Shown here: in pieces, positions 25,341 through 34,656 of the stretch | Layout of the letters: each line of letters starts with the position of its first letter | Position numbering within the stretch: the stretch's first letter is position 1 | The notes under the pieces: model-generated | Databases searched by the model: none | Told to the model about the DNA's origin: nothing | What the model saw: the letters and a program-made list of their open reading frames with translations, nothing else | Translations under genes and position numbers: made by a program | Origin: Bacteroidota bacterium | Lineage (GTDB): Bacteria > Bacteroidota > Bacteroidia > NS11-12g > UBA955 | Length of the DNA: 64,000 nt | Direction: 5' to 3' | NCBI GenBank assembly: GCA_963169345.1 | Contig: CAUJCT010000053.1 | Coordinates: 124,001 to 188,000 of the forward strand

Positions 25341-25940
25341 ATGTCCAAATACGGAATCCCCATTTTATATTGTTTTGCCGCCATATTTGTTTTTTTTCTT
25401 GAAAAAATCGACCCTGCCATAATACCTAAATATGCCTTGCTGCCTCATTCTTTTGAACATCTGCCCGGCATATTCACTTCAGTTTTTTTACATGCCAGTC
25501 TCGAACATCTGAGTGCAAATTTCCTTACTCTATCAGTCTGTTTGTTTGGTATCTTTTATTTTTATAAAGACATCGCCCTGGCTGTTACATTGATTGCACA
25601 TTTAGCTACAGGTGCACTTATTTGGTTGTTTGCAAGACAAGTCTACCATATAGGAGCAAGCGGTTTGGTCTATGCTTTGGTCTTCTTTGTGCTTATAAGT
25701 GCTGTTGTAAAAAGAAACAAACGTCTTGCTGTATTTGCTTTTATTGTACTTTCTCTTCAAAGCGGACTGGTATGGGGAATGCTGCCTCAAGATAACCACA
25801 TCAGTTGGGAAAGTCACTTATTGGGTGGCATAACAGGTATCATTCTTGCCTTATTATTCAGGAATAAAGGACCACAACCTGAACCACCTATCATTTTTGA
25901 TGATGAATCAGACGACAAGGATGAATATGCAGATTTATAA
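25341..25940 (+). CDS. Rhomboid family intramembrane serine protease
   Basis: A 199-residue membrane protein with about six helices. The catalytic Ser107 lies in HIGASGLVYA and the catalytic His159 in SHLLGGITG; the HASLEHLSANF segment supplies the conserved His/Asn of the oxyanion region. Rhomboids cut substrates within the membrane. The C-terminus is a short acidic, Pro-rich cytoplasmic tail. Substrates are unknown. It is divergent from the UbiA-type gene and its stop codon overlaps the stop of the S15-like hydrolase gene on the other strand. Confidence 0.88.
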   Translation: MSKYGIPILYCFAAIFVFFLEKIDPAIIPKYALLPHSFEHLPGIFTSVFLHASLEHLSANFLTLSVCLFGIFYFYKDIALAVTLIAHLATGALIWLFARQVYHIGASGLVYALVFFVLISAVVKRNKRLAVFAFIVLSLQSGLVWGMLPQDNHISWESHLLGGITGIILALLFRNKGPQPEPPIIFDDESDDKDEYADL

Positions 25941-27845
25941 TGACTGTTTTACAAACTGTACATTAGCCGATCTGAACGTATCTCTAACCTCTATTATATA
26001 GAGTCCTTGAGCCAAGGTTGAGATATCTAACTCATTGCTGTCTTGTCCCTGAAATTGCATAACTACCCGTCCTTCTAAATCTCTAATTGTAATAGTGCAA
26101 TCAGAGTTAAATTGGCTGATATCTATATTTAATAAATTGCCGGAAGGATTTGGCCAAATCTTCAATAATTCATTGCTCAATGATTGAATTGAACTGGTAT
26201 AATCATATAACGGAAGAACAATTTTCGATGCATTGAATGCACTCATATAGACAGTATTGCTGGCTACTTCAGGATTCAATACACTATCCAGACTATTGCC
26301 GGGATACATATTACCACCATTGTTCATATTTCTGTTGTATTTAGGGTAGTTGGATGAACTGACAATTAATCTCATTCTATGTCCGGGTAAAAAGGTGATA
26401 CAAGTTGCAGGCAATTCAATTATACAATCGTAAACAGTGCCACTACTCATCATTTTAATATTATTGACTGCAAATCCTTCTCTGAATCTCATCCTGAAAA
26501 CAGCATCATTCAGTAACATCGATCTTCCGTCGGGATAAACATCAGTCAATCTTATATCAAAATCTGTATCCAGTTTATCTGAACTAACTTTCAGATGAAC
26601 TTTAATTACCCCCTTGACAACTAATGCTTCTGTCAAAACATCAGTTGAAAAAATCAAAATATCATTTCTTGATTCAACATCAGGCTTTTGATCGTATGGG
26701 CCCTGGTCTAAATCTGTTCTTAATGTACATCCGCCAATAGTTGGAGAAGGATTCTGCGGATCATACTGATAATTTAAAGTGCTGTCATTACCTCCCTTTG
26801 TCGTGTTGATTTTTCCATCTCCATGCAAAAACATTTCTACCATGGTGGAACCTGTTGGTGGCCATGAAGCTGTATTTGTCCACTTATTCTCTCCCATTTG
26901 ATAATAAGTGATATTAGGCATATTGTTCCAGCCATTGCTTAAACCTCTCAGGTAGTAATCGAAAAATTGAATAGACATGCTGTCATTTTTACTTTGAGCA
27001 TTTGGATAGGATAACTGTCCTTGTGTACTTGTGCCCACCTTGGCATTGCCTTTTCCACCGTGCTCCCATGGCCCCATTAATAGTTTATGTGCATCTTTGA
27101 CAGCAGATGGTGAACGTTGTTTAATTAAATCATAAAACTCCATCATTAATCTAACATTGTGATCGTACCATCCTCCAATCATGAAACATGGAACAGCTAT
27201 ACTATCCGGATAACTGTTACTGGTTTCAGATACCACCCAGGTAAAATCAAAATATGGATGAGCCATAATAAGTGGTGATAAACCATAACCAAGTTGATCC
27301 AATTGCTCCAGATATTCTGTTCTTAATGCCCCACCGGGATAATATTCTTCGTATTCAAATTGTGGACCTGCCACTAATGGATTAATACAAACCAAATGTG
27401 GCGGATGTGTCTTTGCCGTTTGATACTGAACCTTACCTAAAGCAGAAGCGCCCCAGGTACCGACTTTACCATTACTCCAGCTTTGTCCCGCTATCCATTC
27501 AACTGTATTATATCCATCCTTCCCTCTATCAGGACTCCCTGCATAAGCGGCATTTCTCGAACCATAGAAGCCTCTCCAATCTGTTATAACAAAAATATAA
27601 TTGCTAGAATTCAGATTTAAACCAATTCCCATTGGCAGACTAAATCTGAACAATTGCCTGTTATAGGGTGTCTGTATCAAAATAACCGGACCATTAGTCA
27701 TTCCATTTGGTATGTAAATATCTGCTGCAAGCTTTCTACCATCCGACATTGGAATAGAATCTACGACTGGATTTAATTGTGCTTTAGCTTCTAAAACATA
27801 AAGCAGTGTCATTACCTGTATGACTATTTTAAACTTGTTTCGCAT
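25935..27845 (-). CDS. CocE/NonD (S15-like) hydrolase with T9SS sorting domain
   Basis: A 636-residue exported alpha/beta hydrolase. A signal peptide (VLEAKAQ) is followed by the S15/CocE start SIPMSDGRKLAADIYIPNG, the nucleophile elbow GTWGASALG, an acid/His region with MLMGPWEHGG, and the C-terminal jelly-roll of X-Pro dipeptidyl-peptidases (LPATCITFLPGHRMRL). Family members hydrolyse X-Pro peptides or acyl esters. The last 75 residues are a type A T9SS sorting domain (IWPNPSGNLLNI, LAQGLYIIEV), so the enzyme acts outside the cell. A TAATTTTG on this strand at 27867-27874 is the likely -7 element. The stop overlaps that of the rhomboid gene. Confidence 0.88.
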   Translation of the reverse strand: MRNKFKIVIQVMTLLYVLEAKAQLNPVVDSIPMSDGRKLAADIYIPNGMTNGPVILIQTPYNRQLFRFSLPMGIGLNLNSSNYIFVITDWRGFYGSRNAAYAGSPDRGKDGYNTVEWIAGQSWSNGKVGTWGASALGKVQYQTAKTHPPHLVCINPLVAGPQFEYEEYYPGGALRTEYLEQLDQLGYGLSPLIMAHPYFDFTWVVSETSNSYPDSIAVPCFMIGGWYDHNVRLMMEFYDLIKQRSPSAVKDAHKLLMGPWEHGGKGNAKVGTSTQGQLSYPNAQSKNDSMSIQFFDYYLRGLSNGWNNMPNITYYQMGENKWTNTASWPPTGSTMVEMFLHGDGKINTTKGGNDSTLNYQYDPQNPSPTIGGCTLRTDLDQGPYDQKPDVESRNDILIFSTDVLTEALVVKGVIKVHLKVSSDKLDTDFDIRLTDVYPDGRSMLLNDAVFRMRFREGFAVNNIKMMSSGTVYDCIIELPATCITFLPGHRMRLIVSSSNYPKYNRNMNNGGNMYPGNSLDSVLNPEVASNTVYMSAFNASKIVLPLYDYTSSIQSLSNELLKIWPNPSGNLLNIDISQFNSDCTITIRDLEGRVVMQFQGQDSNELDISTLAQGLYIIEVRDTFRSANVQFVKQSL

Positions 27846-28079
27846 CCCGGGTTTTTATGCAAATATCAAAATTAAATCATCCGACAATCTGTTTTTTAAT
27901 GCACATAATTGGACTTATGAATGAGAAAATTAAGAGTAAAAAACACTTTGAATTAAATTTATTTCATTGATTATCTATTAATTACAAAATACTTTCTTTT
28001 GAAGTAGACAACCTTTTTAGTATGTGACTGACTAAAAGTGTAAAGAATCAAAAAAAACAATTTTAAAACATTTTAAGTC

Positions 28080-28727
28080 ATGAAAAGAAATCTCATTTAC
28101 ACAAGTATGGCTATTTTAGCCATTGTTGTTTCAACTCTAACAGGATGTAAGAAAGAAACCACCACAGTTGACGACTCTGCAAAATACGATGCGCAACTTA
28201 TTATTGATGATGCTGATAATGCATACAACAACAGCACTATTAACGAAGGTTCTGAAACCACTGAATTCTCAGCTGACAATGAAGGTCTTCCTGAAGCATA
28301 CACCATTGTTGAGACAGACATGGATGACGCAGGTTACAAAAGAGCGAATGTAAAACGCATATTTGTATGTTTACTAAAACTTGATTTGAATGACAGTCAA
28401 ATTGCAAAAATCAGAAGACATGTAAGAGCTTATGAAGCCTGCAAAGCATACGATATTCAAAAACACCGCGAAGCTTATGCAAAACTGGTTATCAGAGTAG
28501 AAGCTTTGCGTAAAGAGTATCTTGCACAGTTAAACAATGGAAAGATCACCAAAGCTCAGTTTGCTGCAAAAATGAAAGATTTAAGAGCTGATTTTGAACA
28601 ATCATTAAAAGAAATCAGAATTTCATTTGCAAAAAATCTGAAAGCTTGCTACGATAAATTCATGAGAAGTTTAAAAGAAATTCTGACAGATCGTCAATGG
28701 AAAGCATTCGTTGATTGCTACAGATAA
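28080..28727 (+). CDS. Helical lipoprotein of unknown function
   Basis: A 215-residue lipoprotein: a signal peptide ends in the lipobox STLTGC (Cys near residue 23). An acidic, Asn/Thr-rich linker to about residue 75 is followed by a strongly charged helical region rich in Lys, Arg and Ala, with LNDSQIAKIRRH, KITKAQFAAKMKDLR and ILTDRQWKAF. The LT-x-x-Q-like pattern and the helix-hairpin layout recall Spy/CpxP-type periplasmic chaperones, but this is only a resemblance. Four Cys in the mature region could form disulfides. It is monocistronic and closed by a strong terminator; no match to the -7 consensus is evident upstream. Confidence 0.7.
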   Translation: MKRNLIYTSMAILAIVVSTLTGCKKETTTVDDSAKYDAQLIIDDADNAYNNSTINEGSETTEFSADNEGLPEAYTIVETDMDDAGYKRANVKRIFVCLLKLDLNDSQIAKIRRHVRAYEACKAYDIQKHREAYAKLVIRVEALRKEYLAQLNNGKITKAQFAAKMKDLRADFEQSLKEIRISFAKNLKACYDKFMRSLKEILTDRQWKAFVDCYR

Positions 28728-28747
28728 GAGCCACTTAATTAACTTTA

Positions 28748-28776
28748 AAAGCCATCTCTAACAGATGGCTTTTTTT
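28748..28776. terminator. Rho-independent terminator after lipoprotein gene
   Basis: A perfect 10-bp stem (AAAGCCATCT with AGATGGCTTT, loop CTAAC) runs into a T tract. Confidence 0.85.
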
Positions 28777-28796
28777 ATGTCTGAATATCTTATGAA

Positions 28797-28832
28797 ATAA
28801 AAAAGGGGATACTTTTCAGCATCCCCCTTTTC
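28797..28832 (-). terminator. Rho-independent terminator of ribonucleotide reductase gene
   Basis: Read on the minus strand, GGGGAT pairs with ATCCCC across a 10-base loop and is followed by six T. It lies 21 bases past the stop of the reductase gene. Confidence 0.8.
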
Positions 28833-28852
28833 GTTATATCATCAAAATTGCA

Positions 28853-31800
28853 TTAGCTACATCCACTGGTAGTTCCGCAGGTCAGACAGGTATAACATGT
28901 ACCTGAGCGAACTGTGATATTACCGCAACTTTTACAAGCCGGTGCATCACCCATACTTGGAGGTGTATTAACCGGTTTCTTCATCACTTTAGGACCACTC
29001 ACAGCACTGGTTTCGGTTACTAAAGATGGTTGAATTTCGTTTTGTGCCAGATTATAATTGGCATCAACCGGTGTGATTTCATCTGCGATTTTTGGTTTGA
29101 TATGCAGCTGATCCTGACGATTCAGATACTCAAACCCTAATAATCTGAAGATAAAGTCGACAACTGAAGTTGCTGATTTAATATTAGCATGACCTTCTAC
29201 CATACCACTTGGCTCGAAACGGCTGAAAGTAAACTTATCGTAATACTCTTCCAATGGAACACCATATTGTAAACCAATTGAAACAGCAATTGCAAAGCAG
29301 TTCATCAATGAACGGAAACTTGCACCTTCTTTGTGCATATCCACAAAGATTTCGCCTAATGTTCCATCTTCGTATTCACCTGTTCTAACGAATACTGTAT
29401 TGCCGTCAATTTTAGATTTCTGAGTAAAGCCTTTTCGTTTGTTAGGAAGAACTTTTCTGGTAGCAATATTAGACAACTGCTGCTTAAATGCTGCATTATT
29501 GCTGTTATTGATAATCAGTCTGGCAGCTTCCAGTACAATCTCTGGAGTTAGGTCTTCTACTCTTGTAGTTGGACTTACACCTACTGCTTTTTCAACCATT
29601 TCTACTGTGTCACTCACAGTACTTGATTCAGATTTTTTCTTATCTGATTTATTTGAAAGTGGTTGAGACAATTTGCAACCATCTCTGTAAAGAGCGTTGG
29701 CTTTCAAACCTAATTTCCAGCTCAGTTCATAGCAAGATTTGATATCTTGTACTGAAGCTTCATTAGGAAGGTTAATAGTTTTTGAAATAGCACCTGAAAT
29801 GAATGGTTGTGCAGCAGCCATCATGCGAATGTGAGAATGTGCATGCAGGAATCTGGTGCCTTTGTTACCGCATTTATTTGCTGTATCAAATACAGGATAA
29901 TGCTCTTCTTTTAAGAAAGGAGCACCTTCTATGGTCATTGTACCTGTTACAAACTCGTTAGCGGCTTCAATTTCATTTGCTTTAAAACCAAGAGCTCTTA
30001 ACAAGTTAAATTCAGAATCATTAAATTGTGCATCGGTAAAACCTAAACGTTTAATGGTATCTTCACCTAATGTAAATACGTTGAATACGAAATCGATATC
30101 AAATGCACGTTCTAACTGCGACTCCACCAGTTCAATATCCTGAGCTGTGAAACCTTTAGCAGCCAAAGTCTCGTGATTGATAAACGGAGCGCCTTTCAAT
30201 GTTGCATGACCTTTAGCATAATTGATGATCTCAGCTGATTCTTCTTCTGTATATCCTAAAGTTTTTAAAGCTGAAGGAACAGCCTGGTTGATAATTTTGA
30301 AGTATCCACCACCACTCAGTTTTTTAAATTTAACCAATGCGAAATCAGGTTCGATACCAGTTGTATCGCAATCCATAACCAAACCAATAGTTCCTGTTGG
30401 AGCAATAACTGTTGATTGAGCATTTCTGTATCCGAATTTCTCACCTAACATCAAAGCCTTATCCCAGGCGTTGCAAGCAGATCTCAGCAAATCTTCAGGA
30501 CAGTGCTGTGGATCAATTCCTACAGCAGGAATGCTTAGTCCTTCGTATGCTAATGGCGTGTTGTAAGCCGCATAACGGTGGTTACGAATAACACGCATCA
30601 TGTGCTTTTTATTTTTTTCGTACATTTTGAAAGGACCTTTCACTGCAGCCATTTCTGCGCTGGTAGCATAAGATTGTCCAGTCAATATAGATGTCAAAGC
30701 ACCGCAAATTGCATTTGCTTTAGGACTGTCATAAGGAATACCTGAAACCATTAACAAAGCACCAAGGTTAGCATAACCTAATCCCAAAGTGCGATATTCA
30801 TAACTCAATTGAGCTACTTCTTTACTTGGGAACTGTGCCATTAACACTGAAATTTCCAAAACAGCGGTCCAGAGTCTGATAGCATATTCATAAGCAACAA
30901 TATCAAACTCAAGTTTGTCAGCATCAAAGAACTTCATGAGGTTCAATGAAGCAAGATTACAAGCTGTATTATCGAGGAACATGTACTCAGAGCAAGGATT
31001 AGAAGCATTGATTCTTCCACCTTCAGGACAAGTATGCCATTCGTTGATGGTATCGTCGAATTGAACACCTGGATCTGCGCAAGCCCAGGCAGCTTCACCT
31101 ATTGCATCCCAAACTTCAGAAGATGGGATTGATTTCATCACTTTTCCGTTGCTTCTTCCAACCAAATCCCAATTGCCATTTTGCTTCAGAGATTCGAAAA
31201 ATTTATTTGGTATACGAACAGAGTTATTAGAATTCTGTCCTGAAACAGTTGCATAAGCTTCGCCTTCATAGTCGCTAGGATAACCGGCATCGATTAATGC
31301 AGCCACTTTTCTTTCTTCATCTTTCTTCCAGTTAATGAAAGACATGATTTCAGGGTGGTCTAAATCCAGACAAACCATTTTAGCAGCTCTTCTGGTAGTA
31401 CCGCCTGATTTAATTGCACCGGCAGCTCTGTCTCCAATTTTAAGGAAAGACATAAGACCTGAAGAAGTTCCGCCACCACTTAATTTTTCACCGCCGCCTC
31501 TGATTTTCGAAAAGTTGGTACCAACGCCGCTACCATATTTGAAAATACGTGCTTCACGAACCCAAAGGTCCATAATTCCACCTTCGTTGACTAAATCATC
31601 ATCAACTGATAAGATAAAACAAGCATGTGGTTGTGGTCTTTCGTATGCAGATGTTGAACGGGTTAATTTTTCAGTTTCCGGATCAACAAAATAGTGCCCT
31701 TGAGGTTTTCCGCTAATGCCATAAGCTGTATGTAAACCTGTATTGAACCATTGTGGTGAATTTGGAGCTGATTGCTGACCAATGATCGAATAAACCAGTT

Positions 31801-32164
31801 CCTCATAAAAAACCTGTGCATCTTCTGTTGATGCAAAGTAGCCATGCTTTTCACCCCACTGTCTCCAGCAATCTGCCATTCTGTGTGCAACCTGCTTAAC
31901 ACTGGTTTCACTACCTAATGAACCATCTGCCTGTGGAACTCCGGCTTTTCTAAAATATTTCTGAGCGAGAATGTCCGTAGCAACTTGACTCCATGAAGAC
32001 GGCACCTCTACATTTTTCATTTCAAATACGACATCCCCATTAGGATTCTTAATTACAGAAGTTCGGTATTCGTACTGGAACAAGTCGTACGGTGATACAC
32101 CCTCCTTGGTGTTTTGCCTCGTGAATTTGAGGCCCTTCTTCATTTGGTCTAAGTTTGGCTGCAT
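28853..32164 (-). CDS. nrdJ: Adenosylcobalamin-dependent (class II) ribonucleoside reductase
   Basis: A 1103-residue single-chain reductase of the long NrdJ type. Visible landmarks are HACFILSVDDDL, the NPCSEYMFLDNTACNLASLNL active-site region, APTGTIGLVMDCDTTGIEPD, and a C-terminal zinc ribbon CKSCGNITVRSGTCYTCLTCG near residues 1075-1100. It reduces ribonucleotides to deoxyribonucleotides with a B12-derived thiyl radical and needs no separate small subunit. There is no upstream B12 riboswitch that I can recognise in the 255-base gap. A minus-strand TAGTTTTG at 32245-32252 may be the -7 element. The gene is monocistronic and divergent from GGGP synthase. Confidence 0.93.
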   Translation of the reverse strand: MQPNLDQMKKGLKFTRQNTKEGVSPYDLFQYEYRTSVIKNPNGDVVFEMKNVEVPSSWSQVATDILAQKYFRKAGVPQADGSLGSETSVKQVAHRMADCWRQWGEKHGYFASTEDAQVFYEELVYSIIGQQSAPNSPQWFNTGLHTAYGISGKPQGHYFVDPETEKLTRSTSAYERPQPHACFILSVDDDLVNEGGIMDLWVREARIFKYGSGVGTNFSKIRGGGEKLSGGGTSSGLMSFLKIGDRAAGAIKSGGTTRRAAKMVCLDLDHPEIMSFINWKKDEERKVAALIDAGYPSDYEGEAYATVSGQNSNNSVRIPNKFFESLKQNGNWDLVGRSNGKVMKSIPSSEVWDAIGEAAWACADPGVQFDDTINEWHTCPEGGRINASNPCSEYMFLDNTACNLASLNLMKFFDADKLEFDIVAYEYAIRLWTAVLEISVLMAQFPSKEVAQLSYEYRTLGLGYANLGALLMVSGIPYDSPKANAICGALTSILTGQSYATSAEMAAVKGPFKMYEKNKKHMMRVIRNHRYAAYNTPLAYEGLSIPAVGIDPQHCPEDLLRSACNAWDKALMLGEKFGYRNAQSTVIAPTGTIGLVMDCDTTGIEPDFALVKFKKLSGGGYFKIINQAVPSALKTLGYTEEESAEIINYAKGHATLKGAPFINHETLAAKGFTAQDIELVESQLERAFDIDFVFNVFTLGEDTIKRLGFTDAQFNDSEFNLLRALGFKANEIEAANEFVTGTMTIEGAPFLKEEHYPVFDTANKCGNKGTRFLHAHSHIRMMAAAQPFISGAISKTINLPNEASVQDIKSCYELSWKLGLKANALYRDGCKLSQPLSNKSDKKKSESSTVSDTVEMVEKAVGVSPTTRVEDLTPEIVLEAARLIINNSNNAAFKQQLSNIATRKVLPNKRKGFTQKSKIDGNTVFVRTGEYEDGTLGEIFVDMHKEGASFRSLMNCFAIAVSIGLQYGVPLEEYYDKFTFSRFEPSGMVEGHANIKSATSVVDFIFRLLGFEYLNRQDQLHIKPKIADEITPVDANYNLAQNEIQPSLVTETSAVSGPKVMKKPVNTPPSMGDAPACKSCGNITVRSGTCYTCLTCGTTSGCS

Positions 32165-32358
32165 ATATTTTGGCGTTTATTTTTGTGTTGATTTTGGTTC
32201 TAAATAAAAATGACTTCAATGCTTTTTTTTGCAAAGAAGTCCTTCAAAACTACTTCCTCCTATTCCACATATTAAAATCCACTTTTCCACAGAAATCTGA
32301 AAACCCTTTAAACGCTATATTCTCCCCTTGTTGAAAACAAAAAACCCGCAATATTTTC

Positions 32359-32388
32359 TTGCACTTTAAAAAATTAGTCCTACCTTTA
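32359..32388 (+). promoter_or_regulatory. Bacteroidota promoter of GGGP synthase gene
   Basis: TTG (32359-32361), then 19 bases, then TACCTTTA, one mismatch to TAnnTTTG, followed after 31 bases by the ATG at 32420. Spacing is ideal. Confidence 0.5.
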
Positions 32389-32419
32389 CCCTCATAAATC
32401 TTAGTGTTCTCACTATCTG

Positions 32420-33175
32420 ATGTCTGACTTTCTTAAACAAATATACGCAAAAAAAAATGTACAAAAAAGAGCTTTAGCAGTTCTTATTGATCCCGACCAA
32501 GCTCTACACACTGTATTAAATACTGTACAAAGATGTAACGATTATAAGGTAGATTTTATTTTTGTTGGTGGTAGTCTTGTTACCGCTGGTGTATTATCCG
32601 AAACCTTAAAATTAATAAAGGAAAATTACAACGGACCAGTTTATATTTTTCCCGGAAATGAATTCATGATTGATGAACAAGCAGATGGCATTTTGTTTCT
32701 CTCTCTGCTTAGTGGTCGCAATCCCGAATACCTGATAGGAAAACAGGTTGTCGCTGCTCCTGCTCTGGCTAACTCAGCTCTGGATGTCGTTCCTACTGCA
32801 TACCTCTTAATCGATGGTGGCAAAGAAACCAGTGTCAGTTATATTAGTAATACCAAACCTATTCCCGCCGACAAACCTGATATTGTCATAGCAACAGCAC
32901 TTGCTGGTAAACTGATGGGTATGAAATGCGTCTACTTGGATGCAGGTAGCGGCGCCCTTCGTCACGTGCCTATAAAAATGATACATTCTCTTATCAAAAA
33001 TATTGAGTTGCCAATAATTGTTGGCGGTGGTATCAGAAATGCCGAATCAGCTACACAATTGTATAAAGCCGGCGCCGATATTCTGGTTATTGGAAATGGC
33101 GCTGAAGAAAATAATGCTCTGATTGGAGAAATAGCAGAGGCCCGCAATGCGTTCTCTTTAAGAATTGAAGTTTAA
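32420..33175 (+). CDS. Geranylgeranylglyceryl/heptaprenylglyceryl phosphate synthase (GGGPS)
   Basis: A 251-residue TIM-barrel protein of the GGGPS/PcrB family. Motifs along the barrel are AVLIDPDQ at the N-terminus, FIFVGGS, YIFPGNEFMI, YLDAGSGA, PIIVGGGIRN and ADILVIGNG. The last two form the glycerol-1-phosphate phosphate-binding site. The enzyme joins a polyprenyl diphosphate to sn-glycerol-1-phosphate by an ether bond, the first step of archaeal lipids; Bacteroidota carry group II forms of the size seen here. The glycerol-1-phosphate source is not in the window. The next gene, a polytopic membrane protein, starts 9 bases downstream. Confidence 0.9.
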   Translation: MSDFLKQIYAKKNVQKRALAVLIDPDQALHTVLNTVQRCNDYKVDFIFVGGSLVTAGVLSETLKLIKENYNGPVYIFPGNEFMIDEQADGILFLSLLSGRNPEYLIGKQVVAAPALANSALDVVPTAYLLIDGGKETSVSYISNTKPIPADKPDIVIATALAGKLMGMKCVYLDAGSGALRHVPIKMIHSLIKNIELPIIVGGGIRNAESATQLYKAGADILVIGNGAEENNALIGEIAEARNAFSLRIEV

Positions 33176-33184
33176 TTTAGTCTA

Positions 33185-34630
33185 TTGAGACACCTGCCGA
33201 CATATCCGTATTACCTGCTGCTTTGTCTGCTTTATCTGTTACTTCCAAGCTCTAATGCTAATATCGACTCCTGGTATTATGCAGCCTGTGTTAAACATTC
33301 CGAAAATCTTATCAATTCTCATCACCTTCTTTTTAACGTTTTTGGCAGAATATTCTATGTTACTCTCCACACCATTTATAAAGGTACTGATGCATTACAC
33401 GCCTTGTTTATAATGAACGCCCTCGCTGCTGCGGTTTCATTGCTTTATTTCTTTAAAATTTTAATCCTCTTAAAACAAAATAAAGAAGTTGCAATGGCAC
33501 TTACTCTCTTCTGTGGCTCTTGTTTCGGCTTTTTCAGATTTGCAACTGATGCCGAAACTTATATTCTTCCTCTCTCATTTTCGTTAATATCAACTTATTA
33601 TTATATCCGGTCGACCTCTATTGCTTCTATACTTATAGCCTCATTCTTCTCAGCTCTGGCAGTCTTGACTCATCAATTACACTTGTGGTGGTCTCTCGCT
33701 ATTTGTTTGCATCTATTAATCAATAAAAACATCCAATTGAGTAAGAAAATTGGTTTCATTGTTCTTCAATTTTTAATTCCTCTTTCTTATTTTATTGCAT
33801 TTAAATTCAACCAAAATATTCAAACGAATTTTATAACTTTTATTTTGGGGGAATATTCAAAAGGGAATGCCGGTATTGATGTTTCATTCAATTCTATTAT
33901 ACTAACAGGCATTAACAGTGTGCGAACAATTTTTCAGATTCACGGAAATATTGGTCTATTACTGGAAAGATATCCATTCGTTTTTGCATTGGTATTTTCT
34001 TCAATGGTTTACATCATTTTCCATTTTCATAAGAAGAACAGACTCAATTTACACATGGTTCGAAAAAAAGATGCATCTACATTCAGTTCTCTATTCTTAA
34101 CCGCATTTATCCTACATTTGATTTTTGCATTTGTCTCTAGTGGAAATGCCGAATTCATGGTAATGTTACCATTTCTTGCTGTGGCTTATTTTGCCGGAAA
34201 ATTTGAATTCAAATCTCTTCGACCAGCTTTGCCTCTAACTTTGTGTTTGCTTATCTGGAACTTGTCAGTAGGCATAGTTCCCAATTATTTTTTAAATTTT
34301 AATTCCACTCTTGCCCAAGAGAAAATGATGCTTGACAATCCAAAGGCTCTTTTCTTGTGGCAAAACAAACCGCTGATTGAAAACAGAATCTGCTATAAAT
34401 TTGGATTTCATCATCCATATAAATTTTTGGATTACGATAGCCTTGAAATCTCTCTGGAAAATAATGCTGTCATCTACACAGATATTGGAAAAACAAATGA
34501 ACCAATCAACCGTCAAAGCTTTTTCAAATCTCCCGTATTTAAATTTGGTACAGGGATTAAATTAAGTAAAATTGACTCTTTTGATAATTTCTACGGTAAA
34601 AACTATATTCAACTTATCAGCAAACCTTAG
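33185..34630 (+). CDS. Polytopic membrane protein, possibly GT-C glycosyltransferase-like
   Basis: A 481-residue protein with about ten hydrophobic helices. The first helix is followed by NIDSWYYAAC, an acidic loop at the position where GT-C glycosyltransferases carry their catalytic Asp, and a later DAETYILP. The C-terminal 100 residues are soluble. This layout resembles lipid-linked sugar transferases, but no family motif is definite, so the function is open. The start is TTG (33185-33187), 9 bases after the GGGP synthase stop, and the two are probably one operon. A link to ether-lipid head groups is speculation. Confidence 0.6.
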   Translation: MRHLPTYPYYLLLCLLYLLLPSSNANIDSWYYAACVKHSENLINSHHLLFNVFGRIFYVTLHTIYKGTDALHALFIMNALAAAVSLLYFFKILILLKQNKEVAMALTLFCGSCFGFFRFATDAETYILPLSFSLISTYYYIRSTSIASILIASFFSALAVLTHQLHLWWSLAICLHLLINKNIQLSKKIGFIVLQFLIPLSYFIAFKFNQNIQTNFITFILGEYSKGNAGIDVSFNSIILTGINSVRTIFQIHGNIGLLLERYPFVFALVFSSMVYIIFHFHKKNRLNLHMVRKKDASTFSSLFLTAFILHLIFAFVSSGNAEFMVMLPFLAVAYFAGKFEFKSLRPALPLTLCLLIWNLSVGIVPNYFLNFNSTLAQEKMMLDNPKALFLWQNKPLIENRICYKFGFHHPYKFLDYDSLEISLENNAVIYTDIGKTNEPINRQSFFKSPVFKFGTGIKLSKIDSFDNFYGKNYIQLISKP

Positions 34631-34656
34631 GAAAAACCTATTTTTGCGGACAAATT

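Noticed and set aside
31335-31694. 119-residue frame antisense to the ribonucleotide reductase gene
   Set aside because: Fully inside conserved nrdJ on the other strand, with no domain visible.
32280-32300. DnaA-box-like CTTTTCCACA
   Set aside because: A single imperfect match, not a cluster, so no evidence for an origin.
32165-32419. Possible B12 riboswitch upstream of nrdJ
   Set aside because: No B12-box-like conserved sequence or long structured leader is visible; only a -7-like element.
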